Shown here piece by piece: positions 19,228-29,593 of a stretch of DNA of 64,000 nt; the stretch's first letter is position 1, and each line of letters starts with the position of its first letter. The DNA is from Pseudomonas saudiphocaensis (GTDB taxonomy: Bacteria; Pseudomonadota; Gammaproteobacteria; Pseudomonadales; Pseudomonadaceae): positions 1,116,001 through 1,180,000 of the forward strand of contig NZ_CCSF01000001.1 of NCBI RefSeq assembly GCF_000756775.1, given 5' to 3'. Under the pieces are notes generated by a model. That model was given only the letters and a program-made list of their open reading frames with translations. It was not told where the DNA came from and ran no database searches. The position numbers and the translations under genes are program-made.

Positions 19228-21951
19228 ATGGCCACTATCCACGTAGACGGCAAAGACTACGAAGTCGATGGGGCGGACAACCTGCTGCAGGCCTGTCTGT
19301 CACTCGGCCTTGATGTCCCCTATTTCTGCTGGCACCCAGCGCTCGGTAGCGTCGGTGCCTGCCGCCAGTGCGCGGTCAAGCAGTACAGCGACGAGAACGA
19401 CACCCGTGGGCGCCTGGTCATGTCCTGCATGACGCCGGCCACCGACAACAGCTGGATCTCCATCGATGACGAGGAGGCCAAGGCCTTCCGTGCCAGCGTC
19501 GTCGAATGGCTGATGCTCAATCACCCACACGACTGTCCGGTGTGCGAGGAAGGCGGCCATTGCCACCTGCAGGACATGACGGTAATGACCGGCCACAATA
19601 AGCGCCGCTACCGTTTTACCAAGCGCACCCACCAGAATCAGGAACTCGGCCCGTTCATCGCCCACGAGATGAACCGCTGCATCGCCTGCTATCGATGTAC
19701 CCGTTACTACAAGGACTACGCTGGCGGCACCGATCTGGGCGTGTTTGGTGCCCATGACAACGTGTATTTCGGGCGTGTCGAAGATGGCGTGCTGGAAAGC
19801 GAGTTCTCCGGCAACCTCACCGAGGTCTGCCCCACTGGTGTATTCACCGACAAGACCCACTCCGAGCGCTACAACCGCAAGTGGGACATGCAGTTTGCCC
19901 CCAGCATCTGCCACAGCTGCTCGCTGGGCTGCAACATCAGCCCCGGTGAACGCTACGGCGAGATTCGGCGCATCGAAAATCGCTTCAATGGCGAGGTGAA
20001 TCACTATTTCCTCTGCGACCGCGGCCGTTTCGGCTACGGCTTCGTCAATCGCAAAGACCGCCCACGTCAGCCCCTGCTGGCCGGTGAAACGCTCGGCATC
20101 GACGCAGCACTCGACGCTGCCGCCGAACTGCTCGAGGGCAAGCGCCTGATCGGCATTGGCTCGCCACGTGCCAGCCTGGAGAGCAACCACGCGCTGCGCG
20201 AGCTGGTCGGCAAGGACAACTTCTACAGTGGCATCGCCGCCGGCGAGCTGGAGAACATCCTGCTGATTCGCGACATCCTGCGCGACGGCCCACTGCCGAC
20301 GCCGACGCTGCGCGAAGTCGAAGAACATGATGCAGTCTTCGTCCTTGGCGAAGACCTTACCCAGACCGCCGCCCGCATGGCGCTGGCCCTGCGCCAGTCG
20401 GTCAAGGGTCGTGCCACCGAGATCGCTGCCGAGGCGAAGATTCCTGGCTGGCATCAGGCAGCGGTACAGAATATTTCCCAGGGTGCGCGTCATCCGCTGT
20501 TTATCGCCAGCCTGACCGCCACCCGTCTCGATGATGTCGCCGAAGAGTGCGTACATGCCGCTCCAGAAGATCTGGCCCGCCTCGGCTTTGCCGTGGCCCA
20601 CGCCATTGATCCCAGCGCACCGGCTGTAGCCGATCTGGACGCCGAAGCTACGCAACTGACACAGCGCATCGCCGCCGCTCTGCTGGCCGGCAAGCGCCCG
20701 CTCATCGTCGCAGGCACGTCGCTCGGTTCGCGGGCATTGATCGAAGCGGCGGCGAACATCGCTCAAGCGCTGAAAAACCGCGAGAAAAACGCATCCATCA
20801 GCCTGATCGTGCCGGAAGCCAACAGCATGGGCCTGGCGCTGATGCTCGACGGCGAGACCCGCGATCACTCAGCGGACGCCGCCCTGCAAGCGCTCGAAGC
20901 AGGAAGCGCCAATGCCGTGCTGGTACTGGAAAACGACCTCTACCGCCGTGCCGAGCGCAGCCGTGTGGACGCGGCGTTGACTGCTGCCCAGTTGGTCATC
21001 GTCGCTGATCACCAGCACACGGATACCAGCGCCAGAGCCCATTTGGTATTGCCGGTGGCCAGCTTCGCCGAAGCCGACGGCACCCTGGTCAGTCAGGAAG
21101 GTCGGGCACAACGCTTCTTCCAGGTGTTCGAGCCCAGCTACTACGACAGCAAGATTCTCGTGCGCGAAGGCTGGCGCTGGCTGCATGCGCTGCAACGCAC
21201 CCTGCAGAACAAGCCGGTGGATTGGATCGAACTGGATCAGGCCAGCGCCGCCTGCGCCGCTGCCAACCCGTCACTGGCGGCCATTGTCGATGCGGCGCCG
21301 CTGTCCTCGTTCCGCATCAAGGGCCTCAAGCTCGCACGTCAGCCGCTGCGCTACAGCGGTCGTACCGCCATGCGTGCCAATATCAGCGTGCATGAGCCGC
21401 GCCAGCCGCAGGACAAGGATTCACCCTTCGCCTTCTCCATGGAAGGCTATGGCGGCACGGCCGAGGATCGTCAGCAGATACCCTTTGCCTGGTCACCCGG
21501 CTGGAACTCGCCCCAGGCCTGGAACAAGCTTCAGGACGAGGTAGGCGGCCACCTTCGTGCCGGTGACCCCGGCATTCGCCTGATCGAGGCCGGTAACGCC
21601 GCGCAAACCTGGTTTGCGCCGAACCGCACAGCAGCATCCGTGCAGGGTCAATGGCAGGCAGTGCCGCTGTATCACCTGTTCGGCAGTGACGAAACCAGCG
21701 CACGCGCCGCACCGGTCCAGGAGCGAATTCCCGAGCCCTACGTCGCACTGGGCGAAGACGAGGCACAACGTCTTGGTCTTGCCGAGGGTGCTTCGCTTGG
21801 CTTTGAACTCAACGGTTACTCGCTGCGCCTGCCGTTGCGCATCCTGCCGGAACTGGCTGACGGCCTGGTTGGCCTGCCGGTCGGGCTAACCGGAATTCCC
21901 GCGCTGGTCGCCGGGGTTGCGGTCACCGAACTGAAGGAGATCACGGCATGA
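19228..21951 (+). CDS. nuoG: NADH-quinone oxidoreductase subunit G
   Basis: NuoG is the largest peripheral subunit and carries several iron-sulfur clusters on a molybdopterin-oxidoreductase-like body. This 907-residue protein begins with a ferredoxin-like domain ([20 protein letters not shown]) and then has the His-Cys ligand segment [14 protein letters not shown] (as [15 protein letters not shown]). After these come [16 protein letters not shown] and [20 protein letters not shown]. The remaining 650 residues form the molybdopterin-like fold without cofactor residues. ATGA overlap with nuoH at 21948 couples translation. The start at 19228 follows a purine-rich GAGAAGACC stretch. Confidence 0.96.
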   Translation: MATIHVDGKDYEVDGADNLLQACLSLGLDVPYFCWHPALGSVGACRQCAVKQYSDENDTRGRLVMSCMTPATDNSWISIDDEEAKAFRASVVEWLMLNHPHDCPVCEEGGHCHLQDMTVMTGHNKRRYRFTKRTHQNQELGPFIAHEMNRCIACYRCTRYYKDYAGGTDLGVFGAHDNVYFGRVEDGVLESEFSGNLTEVCPTGVFTDKTHSERYNRKWDMQFAPSICHSCSLGCNISPGERYGEIRRIENRFNGEVNHYFLCDRGRFGYGFVNRKDRPRQPLLAGETLGIDAALDAAAELLEGKRLIGIGSPRASLESNHALRELVGKDNFYSGIAAGELENILLIRDILRDGPLPTPTLREVEEHDAVFVLGEDLTQTAARMALALRQSVKGRATEIAAEAKIPGWHQAAVQNISQGARHPLFIASLTATRLDDVAEECVHAAPEDLARLGFAVAHAIDPSAPAVADLDAEATQLTQRIAAALLAGKRPLIVAGTSLGSRALIEAAANIAQALKNREKNASISLIVPEANSMGLALMLDGETRDHSADAALQALEAGSANAVLVLENDLYRRAERSRVDAALTAAQLVIVADHQHTDTSARAHLVLPVASFAEADGTLVSQEGRAQRFFQVFEPSYYDSKILVREGWRWLHALQRTLQNKPVDWIELDQASAACAAANPSLAAIVDAAPLSSFRIKGLKLARQPLRYSGRTAMRANISVHEPRQPQDKDSPFAFSMEGYGGTAEDRQQIPFAWSPGWNSPQAWNKLQDEVGGHLRAGDPGIRLIEAGNAAQTWFAPNRTAASVQGQWQAVPLYHLFGSDETSARAAPVQERIPEPYVALGEDEAQRLGLAEGASLGFELNGYSLRLPLRILPELADGLVGLPVGLTGIPALVAGVAVTELKEITA

Positions 21952-22943
21952 GCTGGCTGACGCCTGAAATCCTCGACGTGATCATCCAGGTGATCAAATC
22001 CCTCGTCATCATGGTTGCAGTGGTGGTCGCCGGCGCGCTGCTGAGCTTCGTCGAGCGCCGCCTGCTGGGCTGGTGGCAGGATCGCCACGGACCCAACCGG
22101 GTCGGGCCGTTCGGCATGTTCCAGCTGGCTGCCGACATGCTGAAGATGTTCTTCAAGGAGGACTGGAACCCGCCTTTCGCCGATCGTCTGATCTTCACCC
22201 TGGCGCCGGTGGTGGCAATGAGTTCGCTGCTGATCGCCTTCGCCATCGTGCCGATTACCCCGACCTGGGGCGTAGCCGATCTGAACATCGGCCTGCTGTT
22301 CTTCTTCGCCATGGCGGGGCTGACGGTTTACGCGGTGCTGTTCGCCGGCTGGGCCAGCAACAACAAATTCGCCCTGATCGGCGCCCTGCGCGCCTCGGCG
22401 CAGACGGTCTCCTACGAGGTGTTCCTCGGGCTGTCGCTGATGGGCATCGTCGCGCAGGTCGGCTCGTTCAACATGCGCGACATCGTCGAGTACCAGCAGC
22501 AGAACCTGTGGTTCATCATTCCGCAGTTCCTGGGCTTCTGTACCTTCTTTATCGCTGGTGTCGCGGTTACCCACCGCCATCCCTTCGACCAGCCGGAAGC
22601 CGAGCAGGAGATCGCCGACGGCTACCACGTCGAATATGCCGGGATGAAATGGGGCATGTTCTTCGTCGGCGAGTACATCGGTGTGGTGACCATCTCGGCG
22701 CTGCTGACCACGCTGTTCTTCGGCGGCTGGCACGGCCCGTTCCTCGACACGCTGCCGTGGCTGTCGTTCTTCTATTTCGCGATCAAGACCGGCTTTTTCA
22801 TCATGATCTTCATCCTGCTGCGCGCATCGCTGCCCCGGCCGCGCTACGACCAGGTAATGGCCTTCGGCTGGAAGTTCTGTCTGCCACTGACCCTGATCAA
22901 CCTGCTGGTGACCGGCGCGCTCGTGCTGGCCGCGGCCCAGTAA
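21948..22943 (+). CDS. nuoH: NADH-quinone oxidoreductase subunit H
   Basis: NuoH is a membrane subunit of eight or nine helices that forms the quinone entry site. The 331-residue sequence contains the conserved [20 protein letters not shown] loop and the E-rich [20 protein letters not shown] loop. It also has [15 protein letters not shown], a signature of the family. The start overlaps the nuoG stop. Length and motifs are normal. Confidence 0.97.
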   Translation: MSWLTPEILDVIIQVIKSLVIMVAVVVAGALLSFVERRLLGWWQDRHGPNRVGPFGMFQLAADMLKMFFKEDWNPPFADRLIFTLAPVVAMSSLLIAFAIVPITPTWGVADLNIGLLFFFAMAGLTVYAVLFAGWASNNKFALIGALRASAQTVSYEVFLGLSLMGIVAQVGSFNMRDIVEYQQQNLWFIIPQFLGFCTFFIAGVAVTHRHPFDQPEAEQEIADGYHVEYAGMKWGMFFVGEYIGVVTISALLTTLFFGGWHGPFLDTLPWLSFFYFAIKTGFFIMIFILLRASLPRPRYDQVMAFGWKFCLPLTLINLLVTGALVLAAAQ

Positions 22944-22955
22944 GGAGAAAACACG

Positions 22956-23504
22956 ATGTTCAGATATATAGGCTCGGTACTGCACGGTACCTATACCCAG
23001 CTGCGCAGCCTGGTAATGGTTTTCAGCCATGGTTTTCGCAAGCGCGACACCCTGCAATACCCCGAGGAGCAGGTCTACCTGCCCCCACGCTACCGCGGCC
23101 GCATCGTCCTGACCCGCGATCCAGACGGCGAAGAACGCTGCGTAGCGTGCAACCTCTGCGCGGTGGCCTGTCCGGTGGGCTGCATCTCGCTGCAGAAGGC
23201 CGAGACCGACGAGGGCCGCTGGTATCCGGAATTTTTCCGCATCAATTTCTCACGCTGCATCTTCTGCGGCCTCTGCGAAGAAGCCTGCCCGACCAACGCC
23301 ATCCAGCTCACACCGGATTTCGAGCTGGGTGAATACAAGCGCCAGGATCTGGTGTACGAAAAGGAAGACCTGCTGATCTCCGGCCCCGGCAAGTACCCGG
23401 ACTACAACTTCTACCGCGTCTCGGGCCTGGCCATCGCTGGCAAGCCCAAGGGCGCGGCACAGAACGAAGCCGAGCCGATCAACGTCAAGGGGCTGCTGCC
23501 ATGA
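22956..23504 (+). CDS. nuoI: NADH-quinone oxidoreductase subunit I
   Basis: NuoI carries clusters N6a and N6b, which bridge the peripheral arm to N2. This 182-residue ferredoxin-like protein has two [4Fe-4S] motifs, [12 protein letters not shown] and [12 protein letters not shown], about 40 residues apart. The N-terminal helix (residues 5-25) associates with the membrane arm. An AAGGAG ribosome site lies before the ATG. It is separated from nuoJ by 148 bases that contain a REP pair. Confidence 0.97.
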   Translation: MFRYIGSVLHGTYTQLRSLVMVFSHGFRKRDTLQYPEEQVYLPPRYRGRIVLTRDPDGEERCVACNLCAVACPVGCISLQKAETDEGRWYPEFFRINFSRCIFCGLCEEACPTNAIQLTPDFELGEYKRQDLVYEKEDLLISGPGKYPDYNFYRVSGLAIAGKPKGAAQNEAEPINVKGLLP

Positions 23505-23556
23505 TCTTGTGTGCTTCGCTTTGCCCTGGCGCCATCGGCACGCCCAGCGGATATGC

Positions 23557-23637
23557 CGTGGGAGCGGGCCATGCCCGCGAAATAAATGGCCGCACCGATG
23601 TGCTGTCCCTGATCGCAGGCATGGCCTGCTCCTACAG
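23557..23637. repeat. Inverted pair of REP elements between nuoI and nuoJ
   Basis: One unit at 23557-23581 reads GTGGGAGCGGGCCATGCCCG plus CGAA. A second, inverted unit at 23611-23637 reads, on the minus strand, CTGTAGGAGCAGGCCATGCC plus TGCGATC. Both match the familiar Pseudomonas REP consensus (TAGGAGCGGGC-N-GCCCGCGAA). Each has an internal hairpin, and the two together can pair. This is a BIME-like insertion inside the nuo operon. Confidence 0.8.
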
Positions 23638-23652
23638 CCTGAGGAGCCTGTG

Positions 23653-24153
23653 ATGGAATTCGCTTTTTACTTCTCGTCCGGCGTGGCCGTAGTGTCCACG
23701 CTTCGGGTGGTCACCGGCAGCAATCCGGTGCATGCCCTGCTCTACCTGGTGATCTCCCTGCTGGCGGTGGCCATGTGCTTCTTTGCTCTAGGCGCGCCCT
23801 TCGCCGGAGCGCTGGAAATCATCGTCTACGCCGGCGCCATCATGGTGCTGTTCGTTTTCGTGGTGATGATGCTCAACCTTGGCCCAAGCACGGCTGCCCA
23901 GGAAAGCGCCTGGATGGCTCCACGCCTGTGGATCGGCCCGTCGCTGCTGGCGGCGGCCCTGCTCGCCCAGCTGCTGTACGCGCTGTTCGTCGAGCCCACC
24001 GGCGCGACGCTGGGGCACACCGAAGTCGATCCGAGGGAAGTCGGCACTGCCCTGTTCGGCCCCTATGTGCTGATCGTCGAGCTGTGCGCGCTGTTGCTGC
24101 TCGGCGCGCTGGTCGCGGCATTTCACCTGGGACGTCACGAGGCGAAGGAGTAA
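23653..24153 (+). CDS. nuoJ: NADH-quinone oxidoreductase subunit J
   Basis: NuoJ is a five-helix membrane subunit near the junction of the complex I arms. This 166-residue protein starts MEFAFYFSSGVAVVSTLRVV and has the conserved GALEIIVYAGAIMVLFVFVV helix, whose pi-bulge region is important for coupling. The ATG at 23653 follows GAGGAG 7 bases upstream. An in-frame extension further upstream would read through the REP pair and is rejected. Three bases separate it from nuoK. Confidence 0.95.
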   Translation: MEFAFYFSSGVAVVSTLRVVTGSNPVHALLYLVISLLAVAMCFFALGAPFAGALEIIVYAGAIMVLFVFVVMMLNLGPSTAAQESAWMAPRLWIGPSLLAAALLAQLLYALFVEPTGATLGHTEVDPREVGTALFGPYVLIVELCALLLLGALVAAFHLGRHEAKE

Positions 24154-24156
24154 CCC

Positions 24157-24465
24157 ATGCACGCCATTCCCTTGGAACACGGCCTGGCCGTCGCCGCCCT
24201 GCTGTTCTGCCTGGGCCTGGTCGGCCTGATGGTGCGGCGCAACATCCTGTTCATGCTGATGAGCCTGGAAATCATGATGAACGCTGCCGGTCTGGCCTTC
24301 ATCGTTGCTGGCAGCCGCTGGGGCCAGCCTGATGGGCAGATCATGTTCATTCTGGTGATCACTCTGGCTGCCGCCGAGGCGGCCGTCGGCCTGGCGATCC
24401 TGCTGCAGCTGTACCGCCGCTTCAACACCCTTGACGTCGATGCCGCAAGCGAGATGCACGGATGA
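24157..24465 (+). CDS. nuoK: NADH-quinone oxidoreductase subunit K
   Basis: NuoK is a three-helix Mrp-like membrane subunit in the proton path. The 102-residue sequence has [18 protein letters not shown], with the conserved membrane glutamate in helix 2, and [18 protein letters not shown] in helix 3 with the second glutamate. It overlaps nuoL by 4 bases (ATGA). Confidence 0.97.
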   Translation: MHAIPLEHGLAVAALLFCLGLVGLMVRRNILFMLMSLEIMMNAAGLAFIVAGSRWGQPDGQIMFILVITLAAAEAAVGLAILLQLYRRFNTLDVDAASEMHG

Positions 24466-26306
24466 ATCTACTACTGCTCACCTTCATCTTCCCGCTGCTG
24501 GGCTATCTGCTGCTGGCCTTCTCCCGCGGGCGCCTGTCGGAAAACCTCGCCGCCACCATTGGCGTGGGTTCGATCGGCCTGTCGGCCCTGACCTGTGCCT
24601 GGATCATCTGGCAGTTTCACCTCGCGCCACCAGAGGGCGGCGTCTACACCCAGGTGCTCTGGCAATGGTTGAACGTCTCGGGCCTGCAGGCGGATTTCGG
24701 CCTGCACCTGGACGGCCTGTCACTGACCATGCTCGGTGTAGTGACCGGCGTGGGCTTCCTTATCCACCTGTTTGCCAGCTGGTACATGCGCGGTGAAGAA
24801 GGCTATTCGCGCTTCTTCGCCTACACCAACCTGTTTATCTTCAGCATGCTGCTGCTGGTACTGGGCGATAACCTGCTGCTGCTGTACTTCGGTTGGGAAG
24901 GCGTAGGGCTGTGCTCGTACCTGCTGATCGGCTTCTACTTCAAGGAACGCAAGAACGGCAATGCGGCGCTCAAGGCCTTTATCGTCACCCGAGTTGGCGA
25001 CGTGCTGATGGCTTTCGGCCTGTTCATTCTGTTTGTCCAGCTCGGCACCTTGAATATCCCCGAACTGCTGGCCCTGGCACCGCAGAAATTCGCTGAAGGT
25101 GATCTCTGGATTACCCTGGCGACCCTGGCATTGCTGGGCGGCGCGGTGGGTAAATCCGCCCAACTGCCGCTGCAAACCTGGCTCGCCGACGCCATGGCCG
25201 GCCCGACGCCAGTCTCGGCGCTGATCCACGCGGCGACCATGGTCACCGCTGGCGTCTACCTGATCGCCCGCACCCACGGCCTGTTCCTGCTGGCCCCGGA
25301 TGTACTGGAACTGGTGGGTATCGTCGGCGGCGTTACCCTGGTGCTGGCCGGCTTCGCCGCGCTGGTACAGACCGATATCAAGCGCGTCCTGGCCTACTCG
25401 ACCATGAGCCAGATCGGCTACATGTTCCTCGCCCTGGGCGTCGGTGCATGGGACGCAGCGATCTTCCACCTAATGACCCACGCGTTCTTCAAGGCGCTAC
25501 TGTTCCTCGCCTCTGGCAGCGTGATCCATGCCTGCCATCACGAGCAGAACATTTTCCGCATGGGTGGCCTGTGGAAGAAGCTGCCGCTGGCCTATGCCAG
25601 CTTCATCGTCGGTGGTGCCGCACTGGCCGCCTTGCCGCTGATCACCGCAGGCTTCTATTCCAAGGACGAGATCCTCTGGGAAGCCTTCGCCAGCGGCCAC
25701 AGCGGCCTGCTCTACGCGGGGCTGGTCGGTGCCTTCCTGACCTCCCTGTACACCTTCCGCCTGATCTTCGTTGCCTTCCATGGCGAGGCTAAGAGCGAAG
25801 CCCACGCTGGCAAGGGGCTGGCGCATAACCTGCCGCTGCTGGTGCTGATCGTGCTGTCCACCTTCGTCGGCGCGCTGATCACGCCGCCGTTGGCCGGCGT
25901 GCTGCCGCAAAGCCTCGGCCATGCTGGCGGTGAAGGCCGGATGGCACTGGAGATTTCCTCAGGTGCCATTGCCTGTGCCGGCATTCTGCTCGCCGCGCTA
26001 CTGTTCCTCGGCAAGCGCAGCCTGGTCACAGCGATTGCCCAGAGCGCACCGGGACGCCTGCTGAGTGCCTGGTGGTTCGCCGCCTGGGGCTTCGACTGGC
26101 TCTACGACAAGCTCTTTGTGCAGCCCTACCTATTGCTTTGCCGCCTGCTTTCACGTGACCCGATCGATGCCGGCATCGGCGTGATTCCGCGCACCGCGCG
26201 CGGCAGTCATGCCCTGCTGAGCCGCACCGAGACCGGCCAGCTGCGCTGGTACGCGCTCTCCATCGTTGGCGGAGCCGTGCTGCTGCTCGGCATCGTTCTG
26301 CTCTAA
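24462..26306 (+). CDS. nuoL: NADH-quinone oxidoreductase subunit L
   Basis: NuoL is the distal antiporter-like proton-pumping subunit with the long lateral helix. This 614-residue protein contains the conserved [17 protein letters not shown] helix with its key glutamate, [20 protein letters not shown] with the central lysine, and [20 protein letters not shown]. The C-terminal lateral helix and last membrane helix are present. A 20-base gap leads to nuoM. Confidence 0.97.
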   Translation: MNLLLLTFIFPLLGYLLLAFSRGRLSENLAATIGVGSIGLSALTCAWIIWQFHLAPPEGGVYTQVLWQWLNVSGLQADFGLHLDGLSLTMLGVVTGVGFLIHLFASWYMRGEEGYSRFFAYTNLFIFSMLLLVLGDNLLLLYFGWEGVGLCSYLLIGFYFKERKNGNAALKAFIVTRVGDVLMAFGLFILFVQLGTLNIPELLALAPQKFAEGDLWITLATLALLGGAVGKSAQLPLQTWLADAMAGPTPVSALIHAATMVTAGVYLIARTHGLFLLAPDVLELVGIVGGVTLVLAGFAALVQTDIKRVLAYSTMSQIGYMFLALGVGAWDAAIFHLMTHAFFKALLFLASGSVIHACHHEQNIFRMGGLWKKLPLAYASFIVGGAALAALPLITAGFYSKDEILWEAFASGHSGLLYAGLVGAFLTSLYTFRLIFVAFHGEAKSEAHAGKGLAHNLPLLVLIVLSTFVGALITPPLAGVLPQSLGHAGGEGRMALEISSGAIACAGILLAALLFLGKRSLVTAIAQSAPGRLLSAWWFAAWGFDWLYDKLFVQPYLLLCRLLSRDPIDAGIGVIPRTARGSHALLSRTETGQLRWYALSIVGGAVLLLGIVLL

Positions 26307-26326
26307 CTGCTCAAGGATTCCATATC

Positions 26327-27856
26327 GTGATTTTGCCCTGGCTAATCCTGATTCCCTTTATCGGCGGCTTGCTCTGCTGGGTAGTCGAGCACTTCGACCA
26401 GACCCTGCCGCGCTGGATCGCCCTGTTCACCATGGGCCTGCTGCTGGCTCTGGGCCTATGGCTGTGGAGTACCGGCGACTACAGCCTGGCGCCCTCGCCC
26501 GAGTCGGCTTCGAGCTGGGCGCTGGAGTTCAAGCACGTCTGGATCGAGCGCTTCGGCATCAACCTGCACCTGGCGCTGGACGGCCTGTCGCTATTGATGA
26601 TCCTGCTCACCGGCCTGCTGGGCATCCTCTCGGTGCTCTGCTCGTGGAAGGAAATCCAGCGCCACGTCGGCTTCTTCCACCTCAACCTGATGTGGATTCT
26701 GGGTGGCGTGGTCGGCGTGTTCCTGGCACTGGACCTGTTCCTGTTCTTCTTCTTCTGGGAAATGATGCTGGTGCCGATGTATTTCCTCATCGCGCTCTGG
26801 GGTCACAGCGCCGAGGGCAAGCGCTCGCGGATCAACGCCGCCACCAAGTTCTTCATCTACACCCAGGCCAGCGGCCTGATCATGCTGGTGGCGATTCTCG
26901 GCCTGGTACTGGTGAATTACCACAACACCGGCGTGCTGACCTTCGACTACGAGCTGCTGCTCAACGCCGAGCTGAATCCGGCCATCGAATGGCTGCTGAT
27001 GCTGGGCTTCTTCATCGCCTTTGCGGTGAAGTTTCCCATCGTTCCGTTCCATTCCTGGCTGCCGGACGCCCACGCCCAGGCGCCCACCGCCGGCTCCGTG
27101 GACCTGGCCGGCATTCTGCTTAAAACCGCCGCCTACGGCATGATTCGCTTTGCCCTGCCACTGTTCCCCAACGCTTCGGTGGAGTTCGCCCCGATCGCCA
27201 TGGCGCTGGGCCTGGTCGGTATTTTCTATGGTGCGTTCCTGGCCTTCTCCCAGACCGACATCAAACGCCTGGTGGCCTATTCGAGCATCTCGCACATGGG
27301 CTTCGTGCTGATCGGCATCTACTCCGGCAGCGAGCTGGCCTTGCAGGGTGCCGTGGTGCTGATGCTCGCCCACGGTATCTCCGCTGCCGCGCTGTTTATC
27401 CTCTGCGGCCAGCTCTATGAGCGCCTGCATACCCGCAATATGCGAGAGATGGGCGGCCTCTGGTCATGCCTGCCATGGTTGCCGGCATTGAGTCTGTTCT
27501 TCGCCGCCGCCTCGCTGGGCCTGCCTGGCACCGGCAATTTCGTCGGCGAGTTCGTAGTCCTGTTCGGTGCCTTCGGTCAGTGGCCATGGATCGTGGTGAT
27601 CGCCACCTTCGGATTGGTGTTCTCCTCCGTCTACTCGCTGATCATGATCCACCGCGCGCATTTCGGCCCGAGTCGTATCGAAGGCACCCTGGCAGGCCTG
27701 GATGCCCGTGAGATCGGCATGATCCTGTTACTGGCGGTGCTGCTGATCCTGCTTGGTGTCTATCCGCAGCCGGTCTTTGACGCCTCGCTGGCGACCACAA
27801 GCGGCGTGCAGCAGTGGATCGACGCCGCGCTCTCTTCTTTCGCTTCAGTCCGGTAG
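26327..27856 (+). CDS. nuoM: NADH-quinone oxidoreductase subunit M
   Basis: NuoM is the second antiporter-like pumping subunit. This 509-residue protein has [20 protein letters not shown] with the conserved membrane glutamate, and [20 protein letters not shown] with the lysine and the histidine. It also has [19 protein letters not shown]. It starts with GTG at 26327, preceded by an AAGGA ribosome site. The sequence [14 protein letters not shown] is the usual N-terminus, so GTG is the real start. Confidence 0.97.
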   Translation: MILPWLILIPFIGGLLCWVVEHFDQTLPRWIALFTMGLLLALGLWLWSTGDYSLAPSPESASSWALEFKHVWIERFGINLHLALDGLSLLMILLTGLLGILSVLCSWKEIQRHVGFFHLNLMWILGGVVGVFLALDLFLFFFFWEMMLVPMYFLIALWGHSAEGKRSRINAATKFFIYTQASGLIMLVAILGLVLVNYHNTGVLTFDYELLLNAELNPAIEWLLMLGFFIAFAVKFPIVPFHSWLPDAHAQAPTAGSVDLAGILLKTAAYGMIRFALPLFPNASVEFAPIAMALGLVGIFYGAFLAFSQTDIKRLVAYSSISHMGFVLIGIYSGSELALQGAVVLMLAHGISAAALFILCGQLYERLHTRNMREMGGLWSCLPWLPALSLFFAAASLGLPGTGNFVGEFVVLFGAFGQWPWIVVIATFGLVFSSVYSLIMIHRAHFGPSRIEGTLAGLDAREIGMILLLAVLLILLGVYPQPVFDASLATTSGVQQWIDAALSSFASVR

Positions 27857-27863
27857 TCGCACC

Positions 27864-29333
27864 ATGGAATTCACTCAACAACATTTCATCGCCCTGCTGC
27901 CGTTGCTGATCATCAGCACCACCATCGTCGTGGTGATGCTGGCGCTGGCCTGGCGGCGCAACCATGAGCAGAGCTTTATCCTCAGTGCCGTCGGCGTAGC
28001 CCTGGCGCTGCTGTCGATTCCGGTGGCGCAGCAATCGGGGGGGCTGGAGTTCACCTCGCAACTGCGGCTGGACGACTTTGCCTACCTCTATAGCGCGCTG
28101 ATTCTGGTGGCGACCCTGGCTTGCGTGACTCTGGCCCACGCCTATCTCGGCGAAAGCTCATCCGGCAAGGGCTATCCCGGCAACCGCGAAGAGCTGTACC
28201 TGTTGATGCTGCTTTCGGCCGCTGGCGGCCTGGTGCTGGTCAGTGCGCAGCACCTGGCCAGTCTGTTTATCGGTCTGGAACTGCTCTCGCTGCCGGTCTA
28301 CGCGCTGGTGGCCTATGCCTTCTCCAACAAGCGCTCTTTGGAAGCCGGCATCAAGTACCTGGTGCTCTCTGCCGCCGGTAGTGCCTTTCTGCTGTTCGGC
28401 ATGGCGCTGCTCTATGCCGAGTCCGGCAGCCTGCTGTTCAGCGAAATCGGCACCAGCCTGGCCAGCCAGGGGTCCTCACCGCTGGTGCAGGCCGGTATCG
28501 GCATGATGCTGGTCGGCCTGGCCTTCAAACTGTCGCTTGTGCCGTTTCACCTGTGGACGCCGGACGTCTATGAAGGCGCGCCTGCTCCCGTTGCCGCCTG
28601 GCTCGCTACCGCCAGCAAGGTCGCGGTGTTCGTGGTGCTGCTGCGGCTTTATCAGCTTTCCCCGGCAACCGCTGGCGGCTGGCTGGAAGCAGCCCTGAGC
28701 CTGATCGCCATTGTCTCGATCCTTGTCGGCAACCTGCTGGCGCTGAGCCAGAGCAACCTCAAGCGCCTGCTGGGTTACTCGTCCATCGCCCACTTTGGCT
28801 ATCTGCTGGTGGCACTGATCGCCAGCGATGGCCTGGCAGTCGAGGCCATTGGGGTCTACCTGGTGGCCTACGTGCTGACCAGCCTGGGTGCCTTCGGCGT
28901 CATCACCCTGATGTCCAGCCCCTACAAGGAACGCGATGCCGATGCGCTATACGAGTATCGCGGCCTGTTCTGGCGCCGGCCCTACCTCACCGCGGTGATG
29001 ACGGTGATGATGCTGTCACTGGCCGGCATTCCGCTGACGGCAGGCTTTATCGGCAAGTTCTATGTGATTGCCTCGGGCGTGCAGTCGCAGCTGTGGTGGC
29101 TATTGGGCGCGCTGATCATTGGTAGCGCCATCGGCCTGTACTACTACCTGCGGGTGATGGTCACCCTGTACCTGCTGGAACCGGGCCTGCGCCGCCATGA
29201 TGCGCCGTTGAACTGGGGACAACATGCCGGAGGAATCATGCTGCTGGGTGTCGCTGTGCTGGTGTTTCTGCTCGGCGTTTATCCGCAGCCGCTGTTGGAG
29301 ATGGTGCTACAGGCGGGACTTGCCGCAAGCTGA
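27864..29333 (+). CDS. nuoN: NADH-quinone oxidoreductase subunit N
   Basis: NuoN is the antiporter-like subunit closest to the hydrophilic arm. This 489-residue protein has the conserved [19 protein letters not shown] helix, [20 protein letters not shown] and [20 protein letters not shown]. The ATG at 27864 ([11 protein letters not shown]) lies 7 bases after the nuoM stop. A longer in-frame reading inside nuoM is rejected. It is the last gene of the nuo operon and is followed by an intrinsic terminator. Confidence 0.96.
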   Translation: MEFTQQHFIALLPLLIISTTIVVVMLALAWRRNHEQSFILSAVGVALALLSIPVAQQSGGLEFTSQLRLDDFAYLYSALILVATLACVTLAHAYLGESSSGKGYPGNREELYLLMLLSAAGGLVLVSAQHLASLFIGLELLSLPVYALVAYAFSNKRSLEAGIKYLVLSAAGSAFLLFGMALLYAESGSLLFSEIGTSLASQGSSPLVQAGIGMMLVGLAFKLSLVPFHLWTPDVYEGAPAPVAAWLATASKVAVFVVLLRLYQLSPATAGGWLEAALSLIAIVSILVGNLLALSQSNLKRLLGYSSIAHFGYLLVALIASDGLAVEAIGVYLVAYVLTSLGAFGVITLMSSPYKERDADALYEYRGLFWRRPYLTAVMTVMMLSLAGIPLTAGFIGKFYVIASGVQSQLWWLLGALIIGSAIGLYYYLRVMVTLYLLEPGLRRHDAPLNWGQHAGGIMLLGVAVLVFLLGVYPQPLLEMVLQAGLAAS

Positions 29334-29354
29334 GCCAACGCCAGCAAACAGAAC

Positions 29355-29381
29355 GCCCCGCATGTCGGGGCATTTTGCTTT
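29355..29381 (+). terminator. nuo operon terminator
   Basis: GCCCCG (29355-29360) pairs with CGGGGC (29366-29371) around a five-base loop, followed by ATTTTGCTTT. It lies 21 bases after the nuoN stop. Confidence 0.85.
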
Positions 29382-29541
29382 CGCTATCACACACGCCCAG
29401 CCATGGGTTGATGACGCTTGATCGCCGTGTCGCGAAGCAACTGGCCACGGACCTAAGAGAACAATTCTTCCCTGCTTGTCAAACACAGTCTCGGCCACGC
29501 CGAAACCCACGAACAATCCGTCGTCTTCGCTGCGGCACAAA

Positions 29542-29571
29542 AAAGCCCGCATCATTCGATGCGGGCTTTTT
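29542..29571 (-). terminator. Terminator of the RND/YCF48 transcription unit
   Basis: A perfect 12-base stem runs from AAAGCCCGCATC (29542-29553) to GATGCGGGCTTT (29558-29569) with an ATTC loop. It has T runs on both strands, so it can act in either direction. It lies just past the minus-strand stop at 29594. Confidence 0.9.
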
Positions 29572-29593
29572 GACCCAAACGGCTAAGAGCCGA

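Noticed and set aside
17862-20868. Long minus-strand open frames over nuoF and nuoG
   Set aside because: They are mirror frames of complex I subunits with no ribosome site or family motif.
29307-29555. An 82-codon minus-strand frame between nuoN and the RND gene
   Set aside because: It runs through the nuo terminator and into nuoN, and starts within the stem of the next terminator, so it is unlikely to be translated.
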